Positions 6,232 to 11,650 of a DNA stretch of 11,650 nt are shown here, piece by piece. Source of the DNA: JACDAF01 sp036276035 (GTDB lineage Bacteria; Chloroflexota; Limnocylindria; P2-11E). A model generated the notes under the pieces. That model saw only the letters and a program-made list of their open reading frames with translations, had not been told where the DNA came from and made no database searches. The stretch is from positions 1 through 11,650 of the forward strand of contig DASUCM010000162.1 of assembly GCA_036276035.1 (NCBI GenBank), written 5' to 3'. How positions within the stretch are numbered: the first letter of the stretch is position 1; every line of letters begins with the position of its first letter. The position numbers and the translations under genes were made by a program.

Positions 6232-8093
6232 GCGCCGGCATCCTCGAGCGGGACGATGTCCGGCGGCTCGCCCGGATCGAAGTCGTGCGGGAGCGCCTTC
6301 GTGTCGCGCTCCTGGACGACGCGGGCGATGAAGTCGTCCAACGCGACGCCTCGCTCCTCCTGCCCCTGCCCCGCGCCGCGCTTGCGCACGGACACCTGCC
6401 GCACCGCGGCCTCCTTGTCGCCGACGACGAGGATGTAGTTCGGCCGTCCGTGCTGCGCCTCGCGTACCTTCATGCGGAGGTCACCGGGCTGCGGGTCGAG
6501 GGCGACTCGGATCCCCTGCTTGCGCAGGAGCGCCGCGATCTCGTCGGCGTACCCGCGCGCGGACTCGCGCACGGGGATGATCGCGACCTGCTGCCACGCG
6601 AGCCACAGCGGGAAGTTCCCCGCGTAGTGCTCGATGAGCCCGCCGACGAAGCGCTCGAGGCTGCCGAACAGGACGCGGTGGATCATCACCGCGCGCTCGC
6701 GCTGCCCCTGCTCGTTCACGTACGTGACGTCGAAGCGCTCCGGCAGCTGCATGTCGATCTGGATGGTCGGTCCCTGCCACTCCCGGCCGATCGCGTCCTT
6801 CACCTTGATGTCGATCTTCGGGGCGTAGAAGGTGCCGCCGCCCTCGTCCATGCGGTACCGCACCTTCCGGCATTCGAGCGCCTGGCGCAGCGCGCCTTCA
6901 GCGCGATCCCAGTCGGCGTCGCTGCCGAGGCGCTTCTCCGGACGTGTCGAGAGATACACGACCGGATCGCGATAGCCAAAGACCTCGAGGAACTCCATGA
7001 CGAGGTCGTACACGCCGGCGATCTCGTCCTGCGCCTGCGCCCAGGTGCAGAAGATGTGCGAGTCGTCCTGCGTGAAGCCGCGCACGCGCAGCATCCCGTG
7101 GAGCGCGCCGCCGCGCTCGTAGCGGTAGACCGTGCCGAGCTCGCCGATGCGCATCGGCAGCTCGCGGTAGGAGTGCCCGCGCGCCTGGTAGACCTTGATG
7201 TGGCCCGGGCAGTTCATCGGCTTGATCCAGAAGTTCTGGTCGAGCGCGAGCGGGCCGTACATGTTCTCGCCGAACTTCTCGAGGTGACCCGAGCGCTGGT
7301 AGATCCGCTCGTGGCCGATGTGGGGCGTGTACACGAGCTGGTAGCCGCGCTCGTGGTGGACCCGGCGCCACCAGGCCTCGAGCTCCTCGCGGACGGTCGC
7401 GAGGTTCGGCAGCCACAGCACGAGGCCGGATCCGAGCTCGTCGTCGATGTCGTAGAGCTCCAGGTCCTTGCCCAGTCGACGGTGGTCACGGCGCTCGATC
7501 TCCCGGAGGCGCTCGAGGTACGCGTCGAGCTCGGCCTGCGACGGCCAGACCGTGCCGTACACGCGCTGGAGCTGCGCGTTCTTCTCGTCGCCGCGCCAGT
7601 ACGCGCCCGCGATCGAGAGCAGCTTGAACGGACCGATCTTGCCGGTCGTCGCGACGTGCGGGCCACGGCAGAGGTCGACGAAGTCCGCGTGCTGGTAGAT
7701 CGACACGCCCGCATCCGACACGGCGTCGTCCGTGGGGGCGACGTCCGCGCGGTCGCCCGCGCTGAGCTTCTGGATCTGGTCGACCTTGTAGTCCTGGCGC
7801 CGCTCACCGAAGAACCGGAGCGCCTCGGGCACCGGCAGATCGCGGTGCTCGAACGGGACGTCGCGCTTCACCATCGCCGCCATGCGCTCCTCGATCTTGC
7901 CGAGGTCGTCCGGCGTGAGCGCGCGCGGCAGCTCGAAGTCGTAGTAGAAGCCGTCGGCGACGGGCGGCCCGAAGCCGAACTTCGCGTCCGGGAAGAGCTC
8001 GAGCACCGCGCCCGCCATGACGTGCGCGGTCGAGTGCCGCAGCGCGTAGAGCGCTTCCGGCCCGTGGTCCGCCTTGCGATCGAGCTTCGCCAT
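6228..8093 (-). CDS. thrS: Threonyl-tRNA synthetase lacking the TGS domain
   Basis: Charges tRNA-Thr and edits Ser-tRNA-Thr. The protein has 621 residues. The N-terminus goes straight into the editing (N2) domain: RHSTAH (His20, His24) and CRGPH (Cys142, His146), matching the editing-site His/His/Cys/His set. The usual TGS domain of about 60 residues is absent. The class II catalytic core follows: KPMNCPGH (zinc ligand Cys295), GALHGMLRVRGFTQDDSHIF (His346) and MIHRVLFGSLERFVGGLIEH (His472, motif 3). The HGTP anticodon-binding domain starts near 500. The last 25 or so residues form an acidic, Pro-containing tail. I chose the ATG at 8093 because it has GGAGGUG six bases upstream and starts the conserved sequence. 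The in-frame ATG at 8132 lies inside the T-box terminator and cannot be the normal start. The stop overlaps the GNAT start by 4 bases. Confidence 0.97.
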   Translation of the reverse strand: MAKLDRKADHGPEALYALRHSTAHVMAGAVLELFPDAKFGFGPPVADGFYYDFELPRALTPDDLGKIEERMAAMVKRDVPFEHRDLPVPEALRFFGERRQDYKVDQIQKLSAGDRADVAPTDDAVSDAGVSIYQHADFVDLCRGPHVATTGKIGPFKLLSIAGAYWRGDEKNAQLQRVYGTVWPSQAELDAYLERLREIERRDHRRLGKDLELYDIDDELGSGLVLWLPNLATVREELEAWWRRVHHERGYQLVYTPHIGHERIYQRSGHLEKFGENMYGPLALDQNFWIKPMNCPGHIKVYQARGHSYRELPMRIGELGTVYRYERGGALHGMLRVRGFTQDDSHIFCTWAQAQDEIAGVYDLVMEFLEVFGYRDPVVYLSTRPEKRLGSDADWDRAEGALRQALECRKVRYRMDEGGGTFYAPKIDIKVKDAIGREWQGPTIQIDMQLPERFDVTYVNEQGQRERAVMIHRVLFGSLERFVGGLIEHYAGNFPLWLAWQQVAIIPVRESARGYADEIAALLRKQGIRVALDPQPGDLRMKVREAQHGRPNYILVVGDKEAAVRQVSVRKRGAGQGQEERGVALDDFIARVVQERDTKALPHDFDPGEPPDIVPLEDAGA

Positions 8094-8110
8094 CTGGGCA
8101 CCTCCCGCGA

Positions 8111-8147
8111 ATAGAAACGCCCGCTTCGTCATCTGGGACGAGCGGGC
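8111..8147 (-). terminator. T-box intrinsic terminator before thrS
   Basis: On the minus strand GCCCGCU-CGUC pairs with GACG-A-AGCGGGC (8137-8147 with 8119-8130; one bulged A), giving 11 bp around a 6-base loop, then GUUUCUAUU. The U-tract is shorter and more broken than that of the pheS leader. The thrS ribosome binding site lies just beyond. Confidence 0.85.
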
Positions 8148-8326
8148 TCTCGCGGTTCCACCCAGCTTCCGCCGCGTAGTTGCGGCGGCGCTTCATTTCC
8201 GGCGGTACGGGGCCGGACCCACATCGCTCGGCGGGTGGTCGCCACTTCCCGGCACCTGCCGGGCTCTCACCACCCCGGCTCGCTGTCAGGACCGCACGGA
8301 AGCGCGTCGTCCCGCGTTATCGCGAG
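8119..8326 (-). promoter_or_regulatory. T-box riboswitch leader of thrS, Thr specifier
   Basis: The minus strand carries a second transcriptional T-box. The distal part of stem I has GGUGGUGAGAGCCCGGC, close to the common GGUGnGAGCC form. The likely specifier is ACC (8237-8239, or the adjacent ACC 8234-8236) in GGCG-ACC-ACCCGCCGAGC; both read threonine. A strong hairpin, CCGCCGC/GCGGCGG (8182-8188 with 8169-8175), corresponds to stem III. The T-box GGGUGGAACCGCG lies at 8151-8163. Its UGGA (8157-8160) would pair with a tRNA ending U73-CCA, as in tRNA-Thr of Bacillus. CGUCCC (8135-8140) can pair with GGGUGG as antiterminator or join the terminator. It should turn on thrS and the GNAT gene when Thr-tRNA is uncharged. 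The 5' boundary is approximate. Confidence 0.92.
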
Positions 8327-8332
8327 GGGGCG

Positions 8333-8341
8333 AGGATAGCA
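8333..8341 (-). promoter_or_regulatory. Candidate extended -10 promoter for thrS leader
   Basis: TGCTATCCT on the minus strand fits an extended -10 (TGnTATnnT). A start about 7 bases downstream would give a leader of about 230 bases, right for a T-box. No convincing -35 is visible at 17 bases, so this is a weak call. Confidence 0.35.
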
Positions 8342-8364
8342 GTGCGCTGGCGGCGCTTGCTAGG

Positions 8365-8709
8365 ATGCCCGGTCGAGGGAAGGTGTCGGCGCAGGAATCG
8401 GGGCTGATCCACTACCGCTGCACTGCCGCCACGCACCAGCAGGGCGTCGAGGGACGGACCGCCGACACGCTGACGGTGCACGACGGCAAGTGGTCCTATT
8501 GCCCGAAGGACATCCGCGAGAAGGACCACGTCTGGGAGCCCACGGGCGGCGTGCGGATCGAGCTCCTCCGGCGCGGCTCGCCGACCATCAACCTCGATCT
8601 CGACGTGCGGCCGCACCTGGGCACGAAGCCGGCGTCGACGCCGGCAGGCCGGGCCACCCCGAGCGCGAGCGACGGCGGCACCGTCCGCAAGCGGACGACG
8701 AAGCGGTAG
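8365..8709 (+). CDS. Small Cys/His protein of unknown function
   Basis: I do not recognise a named family. The reading gives 114 residues. The core, about residues 14-82, looks folded: LIHYRCTAATHQQG, then DTLTVHDGKWSYCPKD, then WEPTGGVRIELL. Cys19, His24, Cys46 and His55 could form a small metal site, which is an inference from spacing only. The C-terminal 30 residues are Pro/Ala/Ser/Thr-rich and end in a basic RKRTTKR tail. The ATG at 8365 is used because the conserved-looking part follows it. It has no clear ribosome binding site. A GTG at 8383 is possible but its purine tract is only two bases away. It reads away from the thrS leader across a short divergent gap and lies 10 bases before the DinB-like gene. 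Confidence 0.65.
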   Translation: MPGRGKVSAQESGLIHYRCTAATHQQGVEGRTADTLTVHDGKWSYCPKDIREKDHVWEPTGGVRIELLRRGSPTINLDLDVRPHLGTKPASTPAGRATPSASDGGTVRKRTTKR

Positions 8710-8719
8710 CACACTGTCG

Positions 8720-9181
8720 GTGGTGACCGCCGACCGGTCGTACACCGAAGCGAATGACCGCGAGCGGTCCCGCATGCGCGCCATCGTCGAGCGGCTGAGC
8801 GATGACGACCTGCGCCGTCCGGTGAACCCGGACTGGACCATCGCCGCGGTCCTCTGCCACATCGCGTTCTGGGACGGCCGCGCGCTCGCGCTCACGGAGA
8901 AGCTCGAGCGGGGCGTGCCGTTCTCCGAAGGCGACGCCGAGCCGGAGGACGTCGCGTGGATCAACGACGCGACGCGGCCCCTCCTCCACGCGATCCCGCC
9001 GCGCGACGCGGCGGCGGTCGCGCTGCGGATCGCCGACGAGACCGACCGGCGGGTCGCGGCGCTCCCGCCCGAGCTGCGCGCCCGCACCTGGCCGGCGGAC
9101 CGGCGGAGTCCGCTCAACCCGCTCCGCGCGGCGCACCGCGCCGAGCATCTCGAGGAGATCGAGGCCGCGCTCGGGCGGTGA
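8720..9181 (+). CDS. DinB-like / maleylpyruvate isomerase-type helical bundle protein
   Basis: A 153-residue protein with the pattern of the DinB/YfiT four-helix bundle superfamily of small metal-binding proteins, some of which are thiol-dependent transferases. Seen: an N-terminal helix (ANDRERSRMRAIVERLSDDD), the typical PVNPDWTIAAVLCHIAFWD with His47 on helix 2, and a last helix HRAEHLEEIEAAL with His139 and His143. These three His match the family's metal triad. Specific substrate unknown. The start is GTG at 8720, with a second GTG next to it, and the ribosome binding site is weak. The stop overlaps the ABC ATPase start in a GTGA, so the two are probably translated together, though a functional link is unproven. 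Confidence 0.8.
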   Translation: MVTADRSYTEANDRERSRMRAIVERLSDDDLRRPVNPDWTIAAVLCHIAFWDGRALALTEKLERGVPFSEGDAEPEDVAWINDATRPLLHAIPPRDAAAVALRIADETDRRVAALPPELRARTWPADRRSPLNPLRAAHRAEHLEEIEAALGR

Positions 9182-10071
9182 CTGATGCGCTGGCGTTCGA
9201 AGACGCCAGCAAGCGCTACCGCAACGGCGTGCTCGCGCTCGACGGCGTGTCCTTCGCCATCAGAGAGGGGGCGCGAACGTGCCTGCTCGGCCCGAACGGC
9301 GCCGGCAAGAGCACCGCGGTCCGTCTCCTCCAGGGCGCGCTGCGCCCGACCCGCGGCCGCGTGACCCTGCTCGGCTCGACGCTCGACGACCCCGGCTATC
9401 CGGAAGGACGTCGCCGCACCGGCATCGTGCCGCAGCGTCCCGGCATGTACCCCGACCTCACCGTCGACGAACACCTCACGCTCGCGCGGCGTCTCTACGG
9501 TCGCGGAGACCTCGACGCGACGGTCGAGGCCTTCGGCCTCGGGCCACACCGCGCGAAGACGCTCGCAAGCCTCTCCGGCGGGTTCCAGCGACGCGTCGTG
9601 CTCGCCACGGCGTTGCTCTCGCGCCCCGACGTGCTGCTCCTGGACGAACCGACCGTGGGCCTCGATCCGGTCGCCGCCCACGACGTCGAAGCCATGCTGC
9701 GCGACGCCATGCGGGGCCGCACGACCCTGCTCTGCACCCATGACCTCGCCGAGGCGGAGACGCTGTGCGACGAGGTCATCATCCTGCGCGACGGCAAGGT
9801 CCTGATCCACGAGCGGATCGCCGTCCTTCGGGAGCGCGTCGGTGGGCGCGTCCGACTTCAGGCACGATCCCCGGACTCGCTGCGCGCGGCGCTGACGGCG
9901 CGCGGAGTGGCCTGGACCCCCGATGGCGAGGCGGTGCTCGTCGCCCTCGACGCGCAGCGTGACCTGCCCGACCTGCTGCGTGCGCTCCTCGCGGCGGGCG
10001 TGGACGTCTTCGGGTCGACGCCGCTCACGGTGACGCTCGAGGAGCTGTTCCTCGAGGCCGTGCGGCAGTGA
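9178..10071 (+). CDS. ABC transporter ATP-binding protein (ABC-2 / CcmA-like)
   Basis: Cytoplasmic ATPase of an ABC-2 type exporter, 297 residues. Walker A is GPNGAGKST (38-46), the Q-loop Gln is in VPQRPGM (about 85), the signature is LSGGFQRR (132-139), Walker B is VLLLDEPTVGLDP (152-164) with catalytic Glu157, and the switch His is in THDLAE (188). All key residues are present. The C-terminal part, about residues 215-297, is the accessory region seen in multidrug, Na+ or polysaccharide ABC-2 ATPases (CcmA/DrrA/NatA group). The GTG at 9178 overlaps the DinB-like stop, and the stop overlaps the permease start; both overlaps are 4 bases. The substrate cannot be read from the sequence. Confidence 0.95.
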   Translation: MTDALAFEDASKRYRNGVLALDGVSFAIREGARTCLLGPNGAGKSTAVRLLQGALRPTRGRVTLLGSTLDDPGYPEGRRRTGIVPQRPGMYPDLTVDEHLTLARRLYGRGDLDATVEAFGLGPHRAKTLASLSGGFQRRVVLATALLSRPDVLLLDEPTVGLDPVAAHDVEAMLRDAMRGRTTLLCTHDLAEAETLCDEVIILRDGKVLIHERIAVLRERVGGRVRLQARSPDSLRAALTARGVAWTPDGEAVLVALDAQRDLPDLLRALLAAGVDVFGSTPLTVTLEELFLEAVRQ

Positions 10072-10802
10072 GCCCGGTCCGCGCGCTGTTCGACAAGGAG
10101 CTCCGGCAGCTTGGGCGCAGCCGCGGCGCGCTCGTGAGCGGGACGCTCCTGCCGCTATTTCTCCTCGTGATCGTCCCGCTTCCGCAGCTCGCGGGGCTTC
10201 GGGCAACGCCCGCTCTGGTGCGCGAAGGTCTCCCTCTGCCGCCCGGCTTCTCCGACCTCGGCGATCCCGGGCGCCTGTTCGCGCTGCTCCTCTATCCCCT
10301 CTTCGTGACGATCACCGGCCTCATCGTCCCGTCGCTCGCGGCGACGTACGCCGTCGTCCAGGAGCGGGAACGCCGCACGCTGGAGCTGCTCGTAGCGCTG
10401 CCGGTGTCGGTCAGGCAGATCCTCACGGCGAAGCTGCTCTCGCTGCTTGGCCTCGGCGTCGTGCTCGTCGTCCCCTTCTTCGCGATCGGGGTGACGATCC
10501 CGCTCATCGTGCGCGCGCTCACCACGTGGCAGGCTGTCCTGCTGCTCCTGCTGCTCGGCGCCGCGCTCGTCTGCTCGACCTGCGTCGCGCTCGTCCTGGC
10601 GCTGCTCGCCAAGGACTTCCGTACGGCGAATAACCTCAACGGCGTCCTGTTCCTGCCGATCATGATGCTGACGGCCGGCGTGCTGCTGGCAGTGCCCGGC
10701 GAGGGGAAGCTCGTCGTCCTGTCCGCCGCGTTGCTGGGGTGCGGCGCCCTCGCGATCGTGATCGCCACACGCTGGATCAGCTTCGAGCGATACCTCGAGT
10801 AG
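10068..10802 (+). CDS. ABC-2 type transporter permease
   Basis: Membrane partner of the ATPase before it, 244 residues. About six hydrophobic segments are visible near 21-42, 70-92, 122-145, 154-180, 190-210 and 214-233. After the second comes the ABC-2 landmark QERERRTLELLVALPVSVRQ (98-117), the cytoplasmic coupling region found in NatB- and CcmB-like permeases. The N-terminus (VRALFDKELRQLGRSRG) is the usual amphipathic lead-in. It starts with GTG at 10068, overlapping the ATPase stop by 4 bases, so the pair forms a complete half-transporter set (likely two ATPases plus two permeases). Drug, lipid or ion export are all possible. It ends 3 bases from a convergent gene, with no intrinsic terminator visible. 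Confidence 0.92.
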   Translation: MSPVRALFDKELRQLGRSRGALVSGTLLPLFLLVIVPLPQLAGLRATPALVREGLPLPPGFSDLGDPGRLFALLLYPLFVTITGLIVPSLAATYAVVQERERRTLELLVALPVSVRQILTAKLLSLLGLGVVLVVPFFAIGVTIPLIVRALTTWQAVLLLLLLGAALVCSTCVALVLALLAKDFRTANNLNGVLFLPIMMLTAGVLLAVPGEGKLVVLSAALLGCGALAIVIATRWISFERYLE

Positions 10803-10805
10803 CCG

Positions 10806-11129
10806 CTACGCGGCAGCCGAGCCGGGGCCGCGGAAGTGGGAACGGCCGTAGTGCGCCCATTCGTCCTGTCGCGGTGCGCGGCCGGTCCCGGCGGAGCGCT
10901 CGAACTCGAGCTCGAGCGCGTCCATCGAGAGCCGTGTGCCGGCGCTGTCGAGCAGCGTGAGAAAGGCCTCGAACTCGGCCGGAGTGAAGGAGATCGCGCA
11001 GGCCGGCTCCCCCGCACCGCGCGACCAGCCGATCGTCAGGGGGTGCCTCGGATCACCGCCGACCTGGACCTGCAGCCCGCGGCCGTCCGTCATCGGGATC
11101 TCGCCGATCGTTGTCAGATCGTTGCGCAT
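10806..11129 (-). CDS. Hypothetical protein
   Basis: A 107-residue protein I cannot place. It has no signal peptide or membrane segment. A central stretch, ISFTPAEFEAFLTLLDSAG (about 46-64), looks like a strand followed by an amphipathic helix. The last 25 residues are Arg/Gly/Ala-rich and probably disordered. The case for a real gene is the ATG at 11129 with GAGGUGGGG upstream and its neat fit against the permease (3 bases between stops). The opposite strand is also open over much of this span, but those frames are low-complexity Arg/Ser/Pro and lack a good start. Confidence 0.62.
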   Translation of the reverse strand: MRNDLTTIGEIPMTDGRGLQVQVGGDPRHPLTIGWSRGAGEPACAISFTPAEFEAFLTLLDSAGTRLSMDALELEFERSAGTGRAPRQDEWAHYGRSHFRGPGSAAA

Positions 11130-11343
11130 GGCCCCACCTCTTCCCGTACCAGAGCCTCGCAGGAATGAGGCCGTGGCCCCGGCGCTGAAGGGCCCGTTCG
11201 GCGAGTCGATGGTCCTATTGCGCTTGCGCTCTCGTCGTTCCGGTGGGGTCTAGTGGGCTCGAATCAGTTGGACGAATTTAGCGCGGCGGGCAGGTCCAAC
11301 CGCCGCGTCATCGAGCAGAAGGATCGCGACGGACAATCGGTGC
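11130..11343. other. Gap between divergent genes, no clear feature
   Basis: About 210 bases between the start of the minus-strand hypothetical gene and the start of the plus-strand lipoprotein candidate. It should hold promoters for both, but I see no convincing -35/-10 pair. It contains no recognisable tRNA, hairpin terminator or repeat. GC bias drops noticeably after about 11190. Confidence 0.4.
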
Positions 11344-11650
11344 GTGAAGGCGATAGGCACTTGGCTTGGCCTGCTGTTGGCGTCGACCAGCGCGTGTGGG
11401 CAGGTGGCGCCTGGGCCGACCGAGTTGAGCGACCCCGTGTGCCCAGCGGCCCGACACCGGATCCTTGGAATGAGCTCGGTGATCCTGCGCGCGGACCGCG
11501 TCGAGGCAAAACGCATGACTGCTAAGGAGTTCACGGACGCAGTTGGTGGAGAGCTCCCGATCCAGTCAGACCCTGGGACGCTCGTATGCGTCGTGGCCGT
11601 GGCGGGTGACATCCGTCAGCCAAGTGGGCAACTCCCAGTTCCTCCGCGCA
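11344..11650 (+). CDS. Probable secreted lipoprotein, N-terminal part only
   Basis: An open frame of 102 codons runs off the right edge. It begins MKAIGTWLGLLLASTSACGQ: one Lys, a hydrophobic stretch (about 4-13) and a Ser-Ala-Cys at Cys18, which looks like a lipoprotein signal. The Thr at the lipobox -3 position is not ideal. The mature part, with SSVILRADRVEAKRMT and LVCVVAVAGDI, reads like a real folded protein, but I do not recognise the family. The GTG at 11344 is the only standard start after the in-frame TAG near 11250; the ribosome binding site is weak. Codon use is unlike the rest of the window (ATA, ACT, CTT, TGT, AAA, AGT), pointing to a different history or weak expression. A competing frame at 11253-11525 is less convincing. 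Confidence 0.55.
   Translation, partial: MKAIGTWLGLLLASTSACGQVAPGPTELSDPVCPAARHRILGMSSVILRADRVEAKRMTAKEFTDAVGGELPIQSDPGTLVCVVAVAGDIRQPSGQLPVPPR

Noticed and set aside
6285..8114. 609-codon plus-strand frame opposite thrS
   Set aside because: Shadow frame; thrS on the other strand is certain.
8094..8132. ATG at 8132 as the thrS start
   Set aside because: It lies in the T-box terminator and adds 13 non-conserved residues. The ATG at 8093 has an ideal GGAGGUG site.
8317..10206. 629-codon minus-strand frame across the small protein, DinB-like and ABC genes
   Set aside because: Covers three well-supported plus-strand genes and is Arg/Ser-rich without domains.
10800..10835. Possible shared terminator between the convergent permease and hypothetical genes
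   Set aside because: Only a very short CCGC/GCGG hairpin with no U-tract on either strand.
11225..11285. GGCTCGAATC resembling a tRNA T-arm
   Set aside because: No matching acceptor, D or anticodon arms around it.
11253..11525. Plus-strand frame of 90 codons overlapping the lipoprotein candidate
   Set aside because: Charged, low-complexity translation with no domain. The overlapping frame gives a signal peptide and a more protein-like mature part, though this choice is not certain.

Overview
The window is very GC-rich bacterial DNA with dense genes, GTG starts and many 4-base stop/start overlaps. The left two thirds is a housekeeping translation cluster on the minus strand. Transcription there runs from right to left: thrS, a GNAT acetyltransferase gene, infC, rpmI, rplT, pheS, pheT. 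Apart from the GNAT gene this is the thrS-infC-rpmI-rplT-pheS-pheT order known from E. coli. Both tRNA synthetase units (thrS and pheST) are preceded by a T-box leader, a tRNA-sensing riboswitch. T-boxes on thrS and pheS together with high GC suggest Chloroflexota or a related high-GC terrestrial phylum. This assignment is an inference with no taxonomic marker search behind it.

Layout. 1-2277: pheT, running off the left edge. 2300-3361: pheS. 3362-3622: T-box leader with a Phe (UUC) specifier and an intrinsic terminator. 3623-5028: rplT, rpmI and infC. infC appears to start at a non-canonical AUA codon and has a long Pro/Ala-rich C-terminal tail. 5101-6231: tandem-domain GNAT protein, overlapping the stop of thrS by 4 bases. 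6228-8093: thrS without the usual TGS domain. 8094-8330: T-box leader with a Thr (ACC) specifier and terminator. From 8365 the strand switches to plus: a small Cys/His protein, a DinB-like protein, an ABC transporter ATPase and its ABC-2 permease, the last three joined by 4-base overlaps. 10806-11129: a small minus-strand hypothetical gene converging on the permease. 11344-11650: the start of a plus-strand probable lipoprotein gene, less GC-biased than the rest and cut by the right edge.

How it works together. The minus-strand cluster couples supply of Thr-tRNA and Phe-tRNA to ribosome assembly (L35, L20) and initiation (IF3). Each synthetase unit has its own uncharged-tRNA switch. The variable T-box base differs between the two leaders (UGGU for Phe, UGGA for Thr), as expected if each pairs with the discriminator base of its own tRNA. 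The unusual infC start fits the IF3 autoregulation known in other bacteria. I saw no phage, transposon, CRISPR or defence system. The points most worth a second look are the AUA start of infC, the paired T-boxes, the placement of one T-box inside the ribosomal operon, and the IF3 tail.
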